A DNA stretch of 64,000 nt from Ensifer sesbaniae (lineage in GTDB: Bacteria > Pseudomonadota > Alphaproteobacteria > Rhizobiales > Rhizobiaceae), in contig NZ_JABEKU010000001.1 of the NCBI RefSeq assembly GCF_013283665.1, forward strand, positions 1,364,001 through 1,428,000, written 5' to 3'. Positions 1 to 8,514 of the stretch are shown one piece after another. Every line of letters begins with the position of its first letter. Within the stretch, counting starts at the first letter, position 1. A model generated the notes under the pieces. It had not been told where the DNA came from and made no database searches. It saw only the letters and a list, made by a program, of their open reading frames with translations. The translations under genes were made by a program, and so were the position numbers.

Positions 1-669
1 GCCGCCCACGGCCGGCATCTCGGCATGGTGCGCTCCGGCCGCTCGCGCATCATGCAGCCGGTGCTGCAGCCGGGCAATTCGGTGGAAGTGACCTGGCGCG
101 CGCGGCTTGACGAGCACATGGGCGAATTCCGCATCGAACCGGTGGAACTGCGTGCCGCCCGGCTGATGGAGACGGCGACCTCGGTCTATGGCATCCAGGC
201 TCTCGGTGCGCTGCTGCGGCTCCTCCCGGAGCGTGACCCGCATCCGCATCTCTACGAGGCGCTGACCGTCATCGTCGATCATCTCGCCGATCCGGCCGAT
301 GCCGGAGAATTGTTCGTGCGCTTCGAGCTTGCGGTTCTCAACGACCTCGGATTCGGGCTCGATCTGACGGAATGTGTCGCGACCGGTGCGCGCACCGAAC
401 TGGTCTATGTCTCGCCGAAATCGGGCAGGGCGGTCTGCCGGGCGGCGGGGGAACGCTATGCCGACCGGATGTTGGCGCTGCCGGAGTTCCTTTCCGCGCA
501 AACGCGCCGGGCGGCGGATCACGACAGCCTTGCCGCCGCCTTCCGCCTGACCGCCTTCTTCCTCAACCGCCATGTCTATGAGCCGCGCGGTCTCGACGTA
601 TCTTCCGCGCGCGACGGCTTCGTCCATGCGGCGCTCAAGGCGCTGAAATCCCATCCTTCGGCCGCCTGA
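1..669 (+). CDS. recO: DNA repair protein RecO, 5' end missing
   Basis: RecO works with RecF and RecR to load RecA on gapped single-stranded DNA. The open frame runs from base 1, where the codons read AAHGRHLG before the first Met at base 25, so the N-terminal OB-fold lies partly outside the window. The visible 222 residues match the family: GNSVEVTW near residue 30 ends the OB-fold, and the helical C-terminal domain contains [15 protein letters not shown] and [15 protein letters not shown]. The rhizobial form lacks the four-cysteine zinc finger of some RecO proteins. The thioesterase gene follows after 27 bp and may be co-transcribed. Confidence 0.93.
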   Translation, partial: AAHGRHLGMVRSGRSRIMQPVLQPGNSVEVTWRARLDEHMGEFRIEPVELRAARLMETATSVYGIQALGALLRLLPERDPHPHLYEALTVIVDHLADPADAGELFVRFELAVLNDLGFGLDLTECVATGARTELVYVSPKSGRAVCRAAGERYADRMLALPEFLSAQTRRAADHDSLAAAFRLTAFFLNRHVYEPRGLDVSSARDGFVHAALKALKSHPSAA

Positions 670-696
670 CTGAGCAGCCTGACCCAGGAGTATTAG

Positions 697-1206
697 ATGT
701 TCCAGGAGCTTTACCCCGGCATGCCCGTATCTGGAATCGGCGTGCTGCCCCTCGATCGTGTTGCCCGCGACGGGGGCCTCAAGGCGATGCAGGACCTCTT
801 GAGCGGCGATCTGCCGGCTCCGCCGATGTCGGCGACGCTGAAGTTCGGCCTGACCGAGGTCGAGGAGGGCCGGGTGGTCTTCAAGGGATTGCCGACCGAG
901 GAACATCTCAACCCGCTCGGCACGGTTCATGGCGGTTGGACGGCGACGATCATGGATTCCGCACTCGGTTGCGCTGTCTTCACCACGGTCAAACCGGGCG
1001 AAGCCTATACGACCGTCGAGTTCAAGCTGAACCTCGTCCGGCCGTTGCTCCCAGGAATGGGGGAGGTCTTCTGCGAGGGGCGCATCGTGCATCGCGGCCG
1101 TACGATCGCGACATCGGAAGCCTGGCTTCGCGACGGAAACGGCAAGCTGCTGGCCCATGGCACCGAAACCTGCGCGATCTTCCCGATCGACAATCTGCGG
1201 CGTTAA
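697..1206 (+). CDS. PaaI-family hotdog thioesterase
   Basis: This 169-residue protein is a single hotdog-fold acyl-CoA thioesterase-like protein. The segment GTVHGGWTATIMDSALGCA (around residues 76-94) is the PaaI/YdiI-type active-site region, with HGG followed by the acidic residue of the long helix. The later stretch TVEFKLNLVRP is the usual central beta-strand. The start has a good AGGAG ribosome site 7 bp upstream. It lies 27 bp after recO on the same strand. The acyl-CoA substrate cannot be told from sequence. Confidence 0.85.
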   Translation: MFQELYPGMPVSGIGVLPLDRVARDGGLKAMQDLLSGDLPAPPMSATLKFGLTEVEEGRVVFKGLPTEEHLNPLGTVHGGWTATIMDSALGCAVFTTVKPGEAYTTVEFKLNLVRPLLPGMGEVFCEGRIVHRGRTIATSEAWLRDGNGKLLAHGTETCAIFPIDNLRR

Positions 1207-1209
1207 AAG

Positions 1210-1310
1210 CAATTCCAGGAAAAGTGCGAAGCGGTTTTCCGTCCGGAATTGCGTCACTTCAACTACAATTCCAGGAAAAGTGCGAAGCGGTTTTCCGTCC
1301 GGAATTGCGT
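1210..1310. repeat. Two identical 45-bp palindromic repeat copies in tandem
   Basis: Bases 1210-1254 and 1266-1310 are identical over 45 bp. Each is an imperfect palindrome (CAATTCC... to ...GGAATTG) with the core GAAAAGTGCGAAGCGGTTTTC. The two lie 56 bp apart. The same core, more diverged, appears at 7166 and 17266, so this is a dispersed intergenic repeat family. Confidence 0.85.
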
Positions 1311-1335
1311 CGCCAAAAACAACTCCGGAAACAAG

Positions 1336-1361
1336 AACGCCGCGCAGAGCTGCGCGGCGTT
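1336..1361. terminator. Bidirectional terminator between the thioesterase and phoX
   Basis: Perfect inverted repeat with 11-bp arms AACGCCGCGCA / TGCGCGGCGTT around a 4-base loop, followed by TCGTTT on the plus strand. It lies between two convergent genes and ends 22 bp past the phoX stop. Confidence 0.8.
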
Positions 1362-1383
1362 CGTTTGCGATCCGCAGTCCTGA

Positions 1384-3396
1384 TCAGCCGATGCGGCCGC
1401 CACCCTGCTTGGTCACGGCGACGACGGCCGGGCGAACCGGCATGTCATCCTTAAAGTCGGGCCAGCGGGTTGCCGGCGTCTCGTAGGTGGCAAGGCCGGC
1501 GTCGCCCGGATGCTGGACCGAGAGGAAGAAGGTATCCGACGTCGGGTTGAAGCAGGGACCGCACATTTCGGCACCAACCGGCACGCGGAAGAAGAGCTTC
1601 GACGTGCCGCGAGCGGCGCCGTCCGTGTCGATCGCCCAGATGCCGTCGGTGCGGCCGGTTTCCTTCTGGTTGTTGCCGTCGGTCGCCACCCAGAGGCGGC
1701 CGTCGGCGTCGATGGCGCAATTGTCGGGCATGCCGAACCAGCCGTTCTTGGTGGTGGCGGTCGAGAACGAGGCGCCGACCTCGGCAACACTTGGATCGCC
1801 GCACTTCAGCAGCACGTCCCAGCGGCTCTTCAGCGAAGCGAAGTCGCCGTCGGTCTCCGTGATCTCGACGATATGGCCGAAAGCGTTCTTGGCGCGCGGG
1901 TTGGCGGCGTCGACTTCTTCGGCCTTGCGCTTGGTATTGTTGGTCAGCATCACGTAGACCTTGCCCGTCTTCGGGTTCGGCTGCACGTCTTCCGGACGGT
2001 CCATCTTGGTGGCGCCGAGTGCATCGGAGGCAAGACGGGTGTTGATCAGCACGTCGGCCTGGGAGGCGAAGCCGTTGGCTTCGGTCAGCGGGCCCTCGCC
2101 GTGGACCAGCGGCATCCAGGTGACGGTGCCGTCTTCATCGAACTTGGCGACATAGAGCGTGCCTTCGTCGAAGAGATCCATGTTGGCGGCGCGATCATCA
2201 GGGTTGAACGTGCCCTTGGTCACGAACTTGTAGACATAGTCGAAACGCTCGTCGTCGCCGGAATAGAGCACGACGCGGCCATCCTTGTTGACGATCGATT
2301 CGCAGCCTTCATGCTTGAAGCGGCCGAGTGCGGTGCGCTTCTTCGGCACCGAAGTCGGGTCCAGCGCGTCGACCTCGACGATCCAGCCGAAACGATTGGC
2401 TTCGTTCGGCTCCTTGGAGACGTCGAACCGGTCATAGAAGGAGGCCCATTCATACTGGCCGCCCGGGGCGCCCAGGCGCTTGAGTTGCTTGTATTCGGGA
2501 TGATCCTCGGCAATCTCGCCGCCGAAATAGCCGTTGAAGTTTTCTTCGGCCATCATGTAGGTGCCCCAGGCGGTGACGCCGCCGGCGCAGTTGTTGATCG
2601 TGCCGAAGACTTGTCTGCCCGTCGGATCGGACTGCGTCTTCAGGCGGTCATGACCGGCGGCGGGGCCGGTGATCTGCATCTCGGTGTTGACGGTGATGCG
2701 GCGGTTGTGCTTGCCGTCGAGAACCGGCTGCCATTTGCCGTCGACCTTGCGGATCTCGATGATCGTGCCGCCATGGGCAGCCATCTCGATGTCGACCAGT
2801 TCCTTGGTATATTCGCCGAGAACGACCTTCTCTTCCTCGACTTCCTTGCCGTCCTTCGTCACCTTTTCCTTCACGACGCTGGCGAACGCCGGGAACATCA
2901 GCTCGGCATTGGTGTACTCGTGGTTGACGACCAGGAGACCGTGGTCGGCGCTGCCGTCGAGCGGGATGAAGCCGACATAGTCATTGTTGTAGCCGAACAG
3001 CTTTTCCTGGGCGGCGGCCGTCTGGTTCTTCGGGTCGAACTCCGGGCTCTCGGCGAAGATCTTGTCGCCCCAGCGCAGCAGGATATCGGCATCGTAGCCT
3101 TCGGCGACATGGTGCTTTTCATCAACGCCGGCTTCGATCTCGGTGAAGTCGAAACGCGAACCTTCTTCGGCGCGTGCTTCTTCGGCGGTCAGGAGAGCGA
3201 GCGGGCTGACGGTCGTCGAAATCGCGGCAACGGCGAGCGAGCCGCCGATGAACGAGCGGCGCGAGAAGCGGCGATGGATGATGTCGCCCATCGTCGGATT
3301 GGTGGAACAGTTGTGGCCGATGTCTTCCAGCTCTTCCCTGCGTTCCGTCAGCGTCTTGAATTCGGTCTCTTCCGTCTGGCCGAGATGCTTGTCCAT
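1384..3396 (-). CDS. phoX: PhoX-family alkaline phosphatase, Tat-exported
   Basis: A 670-residue PhoX/DUF839 protein. PhoX enzymes are periplasmic calcium/iron-dependent phosphomonoesterases that release phosphate from organic esters. Near residues 43-60 it has a twin-arginine signal, RRFSRRSFIGGSLAVAA, preceded by a long N-region, as is typical for PhoX. The body carries family segments such as GLLVVNHEYTN, TVNTEMQITGPAAG, NNCAGGVTAWGTY, RPEDVQPNPKTG and DNCAIDADGRLWVATDG. The start at 3396 (MDKHLGQ) is preferred over the upstream in-frame codon because GGAGACC lies just before it. A candidate Pho box is 76-93 bp upstream, which suggests PhoB control under phosphate starvation. Confidence 0.92.
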   Translation of the reverse strand: MDKHLGQTEETEFKTLTERREELEDIGHNCSTNPTMGDIIHRRFSRRSFIGGSLAVAAISTTVSPLALLTAEEARAEEGSRFDFTEIEAGVDEKHHVAEGYDADILLRWGDKIFAESPEFDPKNQTAAAQEKLFGYNNDYVGFIPLDGSADHGLLVVNHEYTNAELMFPAFASVVKEKVTKDGKEVEEEKVVLGEYTKELVDIEMAAHGGTIIEIRKVDGKWQPVLDGKHNRRITVNTEMQITGPAAGHDRLKTQSDPTGRQVFGTINNCAGGVTAWGTYMMAEENFNGYFGGEIAEDHPEYKQLKRLGAPGGQYEWASFYDRFDVSKEPNEANRFGWIVEVDALDPTSVPKKRTALGRFKHEGCESIVNKDGRVVLYSGDDERFDYVYKFVTKGTFNPDDRAANMDLFDEGTLYVAKFDEDGTVTWMPLVHGEGPLTEANGFASQADVLINTRLASDALGATKMDRPEDVQPNPKTGKVYVMLTNNTKRKAEEVDAANPRAKNAFGHIVEITETDGDFASLKSRWDVLLKCGDPSVAEVGASFSTATTKNGWFGMPDNCAIDADGRLWVATDGNNQKETGRTDGIWAIDTDGAARGTSKLFFRVPVGAEMCGPCFNPTSDTFFLSVQHPGDAGLATYETPATRWPDFKDDMPVRPAVVAVTKQGGGRIG

Positions 3397-3471
3397 GATC
3401 GGGTCTCCTGGTTGAACGATGGAAACCACCGCGTGCGACGGCGGTGCTCATCCGCCTGTATCAGTTGCTCG

Positions 3472-3489
3472 ATGACAGTTCTGCGACAT
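3472..3489 (-). promoter_or_regulatory. Candidate Pho box upstream of phoX
   Basis: Read on the minus strand this is ATGTCGC-AGAA-CTGTCAT: two 7-base direct repeats separated by 4 bases, the layout of the PhoB box. The second repeat is a perfect CTGTCAT and the first matches at 4 of 7 positions. It ends 76 bp before the phoX start codon. PhoB binding is inferred, not shown. Confidence 0.6.
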
Positions 3490-3520
3490 TTCCGTGAAGA
3501 GATTACAGCACTAGCCCGTC

Positions 3521-3622
3521 TACTGCATGTTTCCTTAAACCGTCTTCGATTTAAGGAAACATGCGGCAATTCAGGTGCTACAGCGATCTTTGCGCGTCGG
3601 GCGGGACGCGCGGCGCTGTAGA
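3521..3622 (+). repeat. RIME-like two-stem intergenic element (copy A)
   Basis: About 100 bp built of two palindromes. The first pairs TGCATGTTTCCTTAAA with TTTAAGGAAACATGC; the second runs from CTACAGCG through GCGCGTC...GACGCGC to GCGCTGTAG. The same two-module unit recurs at 12668, 17160, 27221, 31140, 38054, 38187 and, decayed, at 53637. It resembles the rhizobial intergenic mosaic element RIME1. Confidence 0.8.
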
Positions 3623-3690
3623 CATTTGGCGAGCGCGTAAAAGTTTGTATGGTTGCGCGCGGTTTGCATGTGCGACTGTCAGGGGAAACC

Positions 3691-6504
3691 ATGTTCGAAC
3701 TCTTTGATCTTTTTGCCGTTATCCTGGCGCTTGCCGCCTTTGTCGGCGGTCGCAAGACGGCCGAGCGGCTGGAGCGGGAACTCGCCACCCTGAGGGCGGA
3801 GGTCGCAAGCCTGAAGGCCTCGTCGCGCGAAGGCGTTGAAGCCGAAGGCACGAGCGAAGAGTTTGCCGCTGCGCCCGAATTGCCGACGGAAACGGAGACG
3901 GTTGCCGCCGTCGGCCTGCCGGCAAGTGTGCACGAGGGTGAGCGGATCTTTGGCGACGCGGAGAAAGCGGCGGAAGGCATCGAGGGCGACGAGACGACCG
4001 CCGCCAGCACGGAAGCGCCGCAGCCGGTCACGGCCGCGCCCCGTCACGCCGAAAGCCTGGAAAGCCGCCTCGGTGCGCGTTGGGCCGTCTGGGTCGGCGG
4101 CATCGCGCTGGCGCTCGGCGGCGTCTTCATGGTCAAATATTCGATCGATGCCGGCCTCCTGAGCCCGGCGGTTCGCCTCACGCTTGCCGCCCTGTTCGGC
4201 CTCCTGCTGGTGGCCGCGGGGGAGGTCATTCGCAGGCGCGCCGTGCCTGTCATCGCCAATGAGTTCCAGAACGCGATGATCCCCGGCATCCTGACGGCTG
4301 CCGGTTCCGTCACCCTCTTCGGCGTCGCCTATGCCGCCTACGACATCTACGGCTATATCGGCGCGGGCTCAGCATTCGTTCTCTTGGCCGCGATCTCGCT
4401 GGCGACCGTCGGTCTGTCGCTGCTGCATGGACAGGCGCTCGCCGGCCTCGGTCTGCTTGCCTCGCTCGCAACGCCGGCACTCGTCTCCAGCGACGAGCCG
4501 CGCCCCTGGGTGCTCTTCGGTTTCCTGTCAGTCGTCTGGGTGGCGACCCTCTTAGCCTCGCGGCTGCGGACCTGGACCGTAGTGCCAACTTTGGCCAATG
4601 CGGGCATCGGGCTTTGGGGGCTCGCCTATATCAGTGCGGTTTCGCCATTCGAACCGCTGCCGGTCGCTTTTGCGCTGCTGGTGATGATCGCGGGCACCTG
4701 TCTTATCTGGCCGGGGGCCACGGAAGCAGCGCCTGCGGCCGAGGTGCCTGACGGAGTGGCGCGACGCGGCGCCGTTGCCGGACCGTGGGAGCGGCTGTTT
4801 ATCCCGCCGCATGCGGCAATTTCCATTTCCGCGGCCATCGCCGCCACGGTTCTGGCGCTCCTTCTCATCAGCCCGGCGGTGACCGCGGTCAAATATCCTG
4901 TGACGGAATTTGCCGTGGTCATTGCTGCGCTGGCAGCGCTCGGAGCGTGGCGGACGACGGCGGTCTATCCCGCCGTGCTTTCTGCGGTCGGCGCAGTCGC
5001 CGGCGTCTGGAGCCTGACGGCGCTGAGCGGCGTGCTCGCCTATCTCGATCCCTCGCTGGCCGATGCTCTCCCGACGGTCGTGCTGCCCGGGCGGACCGCC
5101 ATGATCACCGCGATGCTGCTTGCGGCGCTGTTCGTGGTGCTCGGTGGCTTCGTGCTGTCGCGCCGCCTCGTCACGCATCCGCAATATTCGACCCTCTGGG
5201 CCGGCATTGCCGCGGGCGTTCCGATCGCGCTGACGGTCATGTCATTCCTGATGACCGGTAACTATGCCTTCGACCTGCCGCACGGCCTGTTCTCGCTCGT
5301 CCTCGGCGCCGTGCTGCTCGCGCTGGCGGACTGGCTTTACCGACATGACGGCGGGACCGAGGCACGCGACACGGCGGCTGGCCTGCTGGTTGCCGGTTCG
5401 TTCGCATTCTTCGTTCTTGCGCTTCATGCCTGGACGGACGGATTGGTCACGACGCTTGCGATTGCCGTGCTCGGTACGGCCTATGCGCTCGCGACGCGCA
5501 TCCGCACCTGGCCGATGCTGCCCTGGATGACCGGCGCGGCGGCCGTCGTCGTTCTCGGACGCATCGCCTGGGAGCCGACGATCGTCGGTGCTGGCAATCT
5601 CGGCACCACGCCCGTCTTCAATGCGCTGTTGCCCGGCTACGGCATTCCCGCCGCGCTCCTCGCCGGTTCGGCCTACTTCCTCAGGTCCTGGCCGGATACG
5701 CGCGTGCGCAACCTCCTGCAGGCGCTGGCGAGCCTCTTCGTGCTGCTGACGCTCGCGATCCTGGTGCGCCATGCGATGAACGGCGGCGTGCTCGACAGCT
5801 CGGTACCGACGCTCGGCGAGCAGTCGATCTACACGCTGCTGGCGATCGGAGCGTCCGCCATCTTCATGAGCCTCGACATGAAGTCGCCGAGTCCCGTCTT
5901 CCGTTACGGCGGCATGGGCCTCGGCGTACTCTCGATGTTGTCGGTGCTGTCGGCGCATCTCCTCGGCCTCAATCCTTACTTCAGCGGCGAGCTCCTGGGC
6001 CGTATCCCGTTCTTCGACCTGCTGCTGATCGGCTATCTGTTGCCGGGGCTCGGCTATGCCGGGCTCGCCTGGTACGCGCGCGACAAGCGGCCTTTGCCCT
6101 ATGTCATGGCGCTCGCGGTCAGCGGCGCGGTCCTTGCCTTCGCTTGGGCCAGCCTTACCGTGCGCCGCGCGTGGCAGGGGGAAAACATCGCGGATTGGAA
6201 GGATTTCCTGCAGGGAGAAACCTACACCTATTCTGTCGTCTGGCTGCTGCTCGGCGTGCTGCTGCTCGTGCTCGGTTCGCGCTTCCATGCCAAGAGCATC
6301 CGCATCGCTTCGGCCGTTCTCGTCTTCGTCGCCGTGTTGAAAGTGTTCCTGATCGACATGTCCAACCTCGAAGGTTTCCTGCGGGCACTGTCCTTCATCG
6401 GCCTTGGCGGGGTATTGATCGGCATCGGGCTTTTCTACCAGAAGATCCTGTCCGGTGTCGGCGCCGCATCGACGGCGCCGACGAACCCGACCGAACAGCA
6501 ATAG
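3691..6504 (+). CDS. DUF2339 polytopic membrane protein
   Basis: A 937-residue inner-membrane protein of the DUF2339 type; its function is unknown. It opens with a hydrophobic stretch (LFAVILALAAFVGG). A coiled-coil-like charged segment (RLERELATLRAEVASLK) and an acidic linker of about 90 residues follow, then SLESRLGARWAVWVGGIALALGG, a typical DUF2339 entry. From there to the C-terminus are roughly 25 or more hydrophobic segments. The start at 3691 follows AGGGGAAACC; the longer in-frame start at 3649 has no such site. The HD hydrolase gene starts 6 bp after its stop, so the two are probably one transcript. Confidence 0.85.
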   Translation: MFELFDLFAVILALAAFVGGRKTAERLERELATLRAEVASLKASSREGVEAEGTSEEFAAAPELPTETETVAAVGLPASVHEGERIFGDAEKAAEGIEGDETTAASTEAPQPVTAAPRHAESLESRLGARWAVWVGGIALALGGVFMVKYSIDAGLLSPAVRLTLAALFGLLLVAAGEVIRRRAVPVIANEFQNAMIPGILTAAGSVTLFGVAYAAYDIYGYIGAGSAFVLLAAISLATVGLSLLHGQALAGLGLLASLATPALVSSDEPRPWVLFGFLSVVWVATLLASRLRTWTVVPTLANAGIGLWGLAYISAVSPFEPLPVAFALLVMIAGTCLIWPGATEAAPAAEVPDGVARRGAVAGPWERLFIPPHAAISISAAIAATVLALLLISPAVTAVKYPVTEFAVVIAALAALGAWRTTAVYPAVLSAVGAVAGVWSLTALSGVLAYLDPSLADALPTVVLPGRTAMITAMLLAALFVVLGGFVLSRRLVTHPQYSTLWAGIAAGVPIALTVMSFLMTGNYAFDLPHGLFSLVLGAVLLALADWLYRHDGGTEARDTAAGLLVAGSFAFFVLALHAWTDGLVTTLAIAVLGTAYALATRIRTWPMLPWMTGAAAVVVLGRIAWEPTIVGAGNLGTTPVFNALLPGYGIPAALLAGSAYFLRSWPDTRVRNLLQALASLFVLLTLAILVRHAMNGGVLDSSVPTLGEQSIYTLLAIGASAIFMSLDMKSPSPVFRYGGMGLGVLSMLSVLSAHLLGLNPYFSGELLGRIPFFDLLLIGYLLPGLGYAGLAWYARDKRPLPYVMALAVSGAVLAFAWASLTVRRAWQGENIADWKDFLQGETYTYSVVWLLLGVLLLVLGSRFHAKSIRIASAVLVFVAVLKVFLIDMSNLEGFLRALSFIGLGGVLIGIGLFYQKILSGVGAASTAPTNPTEQQ

Positions 6505-6510
6505 GATGTC

Positions 6511-7167
6511 ATGACACGCATTTCGAAACTCGCGGCCGCCTTCGCGCCGCATGAGGAACTCGCAGCGGTGCTGTTGCCGCATGCCTTTGCCGCCGATGAC
6601 GGATCGCATGACGCCGCCCATCTGATCCGCGTCTGGAAGAACGCCGCACGCATCCATGCGGAGGAGGGCGGGGATGCCCGGCCGCTTGCCGCAGCGGTGC
6701 TGCTGCATGATTGCGTTTCGGTCGAGAAGAACTCGCCGTTGCGCACTGAGGCATCGCGGCTGGCGGCGGAGAAGGCGACAGGCATCCTGCAAGGTCTCGG
6801 ATGGGACGCGGCGGACACGGCCGCGGTGGCGCATGCCATTTTGACTCACAGCTTCTCCGCCAACATTCCGCCGGAGACGCTGGAGGCGAAGATCCTACAG
6901 GATGCCGACCGGCTGGATGCGATCGGCATGGTCGGTGCCGCCCGGTGTTTCTACATCGCCGGGCGCATGGGCAGCGGCCTCTATGATCCGCTCGATCCGC
7001 TGGCGGAGGCAAGGCCGCTCGATGACAAGGCCTTCGCCATCGACCATTTCGAAACCAAGCTTTTCCGGCTGGCCGATGGCTTCAAGACCGAAGCTGGCCG
7101 CCGATTGGCCATGGAGCGCGAGCAACGGCTGCGCGACGTGCTTGCCATGATGCTCGATGAAATTTAG
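6511..7167 (+). CDS. HD-domain phosphohydrolase (YedJ-like)
   Basis: A 218-residue HD-superfamily metal-dependent phosphohydrolase. The metal ligands are visible as HDAAHLIRV (about residue 31), LLHDC (about residue 68), HAILTHSF, and the downstream aspartate in LQDADRLDAIG. This spacing matches the YedJ-like group, whose substrate is uncertain, possibly a nucleotide. An AGGATGTC ribosome site precedes the ATG. It follows the DUF2339 gene after 6 bp and ends in a palindromic repeat. Confidence 0.85.
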   Translation: MTRISKLAAAFAPHEELAAVLLPHAFAADDGSHDAAHLIRVWKNAARIHAEEGGDARPLAAAVLLHDCVSVEKNSPLRTEASRLAAEKATGILQGLGWDAADTAAVAHAILTHSFSANIPPETLEAKILQDADRLDAIGMVGAARCFYIAGRMGSGLYDPLDPLAEARPLDDKAFAIDHFETKLFRLADGFKTEAGRRLAMEREQRLRDVLAMMLDEI

Positions 7168-7266
7168 AGCAAATCCAGGAAAAGTGTGAAACGGTTTTCC
7201 GTTCGGATTTGCGACTTTTCAGAAACTGGATCATTTCGCCGTTTCCTCGAAACAGAAAAATGATCT
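7166..7266. repeat. Composite palindromic element, family 2
   Basis: Two consecutive imperfect palindromes. Module one (about 7167-7212) has the core GGAAAAGTGTGAAACGGTTTTCC. Module two (about 7225-7266) runs from GGATCATTT to AAATGATCTA. The same two-module order occurs at 49508-49615 and, inverted, at 20593-20702. Confidence 0.75.
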
Positions 7267-7348
7267 AGCCGTTTCAACGGATTATCGCGACCTGGTGAAT
7301 CGGATCGTCAGGCGCTTGAATCAATTTTTGAAGATGAAGGAATTGCCC

Positions 7349-8200
7349 ATGAAGGTGACCGGCCTCAACATTCATCCGCTGAAGAGCGGCCGCGCGATCG
7401 CCCGCGAGATGGTTACCGTCAATCTCGACGGTGTCGAGGGCGACCGGCGTTTCATGCTGATCGACCCGGATGGGCGCTTCATCACCCAGCGCGAATTGCA
7501 GGCGCTGGCGAAGGTCGAAGCCAGCCACATCGATGGCGGCGTGCACCTGAAGATGGGTGGCAGCGAGATTGCGGTACGCTTTGATCCGGATCGCCGGCTC
7601 AACGTCCGGGTCTGGGGCAGCGAAGTCAATGCTGCCGTGTCGGACGATGCGACGGACGCGGTTCTGTCCGCATGGTTCGCCCGCCCGGTCAAGCTTGCCC
7701 ACATGGACGCCACGGCCGAGCGCCTGGTCGGTGCCGAATGGGCGGGTACGGCGGCACCGGTGGGCTTTGCCGATGGCTTCCCGATCCTGATCACGACGAC
7801 AGGCTCGCTCGCCGATCTCAACCGGACGCTCACCGAAAAAGGTCAGGAACCCGTCGGCATGGATCGTTTCCGCACCAATATCCTCGTCGATTGCGACGAA
7901 GCCTGGGAGGAAGATTTCTGGGAAAGCGTCGAGATCGGCGGTATCCGGTTCGATCTCGTCAAGCCTTGCTCCCGTTGCATCATGACGACACAGGACCAAC
8001 TCACCGGCGAGCGCATCGGCGGCAACCCGATCCAGGGGCTGGCCGAAAAGCGCATGTCGGCCGACCGGCGCGTGGCCGGCGTCCTCTTCGGCTGGAATGC
8101 GGTCCCGCGCAGCGAAGGCACCGTGAGGCTCCGCGACGAGGTCAAGGTCATCGGCCGGCGCAGCGAGCGCTGGCCGATGAAGGTGCGTGTTTCGGCATAG
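7349..8200 (+). CDS. MOSC-domain protein
   Basis: A 283-residue protein with an N-terminal MOSC beta-barrel (NIHPLKSGRA at residue 5, GDRRFMLIDPDG about residue 33) and a C-terminal MOSC domain (GMDRFRTNILVD, then PCSRCIMTTQD). The cysteine pair in PCSRC is the position thought to bind molybdenum cofactor in YcbX/mARC-type proteins. These reduce N-hydroxylated compounds with a redox partner. No 2Fe-2S ferredoxin domain follows, so a separate electron donor would be needed. The start at 7349 has AAGGAA 7 bp upstream; in-frame starts at 7334 and 7295 are less well supported. Confidence 0.86.
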   Translation: MKVTGLNIHPLKSGRAIAREMVTVNLDGVEGDRRFMLIDPDGRFITQRELQALAKVEASHIDGGVHLKMGGSEIAVRFDPDRRLNVRVWGSEVNAAVSDDATDAVLSAWFARPVKLAHMDATAERLVGAEWAGTAAPVGFADGFPILITTTGSLADLNRTLTEKGQEPVGMDRFRTNILVDCDEAWEEDFWESVEIGGIRFDLVKPCSRCIMTTQDQLTGERIGGNPIQGLAEKRMSADRRVAGVLFGWNAVPRSEGTVRLRDEVKVIGRRSERWPMKVRVSA

Positions 8201-8246
8201 AGCGGGATGAGGAAAAATGCATGCGGTTTCCGGCCGCATTCCGCTC
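8201..8246. repeat. Family-2 palindrome, first module only
   Basis: Imperfect palindrome from AGCGGGATGAGGAAAA to GCCGCATTCCGCT, starting at the stop codon of the MOSC gene. The remaining bases to about 8514 hold no gene I can support. Confidence 0.7.
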
Positions 8247-8514
8247 CAACTTTTCAGAGCCCCTCACGCCCAGGGCGTGATACCGAGTAGCTTGGCGCCG
8301 AGATCCGAGAGGCTGGCGGGGGGAGGCGTTGTGCTTCTCCCATTCACGCGGATTCCCGGGGATGGCTCGACCGGGTGATCGATCTGTTCCGCAGCCGTTT
8401 CCGCAGCGCCGGGTGAGGCGGGCATCAATTCCGGTGATCGCGGCGTCAATTTAATTGGCTTTTCTCTATTTTGACCGCCGCATAGGATGCCGCTCCTTCA
8501 ATCGGAGATATTCC

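Noticed and set aside
1510-3621. 703-codon open frame on the plus strand opposite phoX
   Set aside because: It mirrors the phoX codon frame, has low-complexity composition (V, G, D, R, H rich) and no family motifs. It is a product of GC-rich codon bias.
8264-8449. 61-codon minus-strand frame before the MFS gene
   Set aside because: TTG start (or ATG at 8425), no clear ribosome site and proline-rich sequence without a known family. It could be real but I cannot support it.
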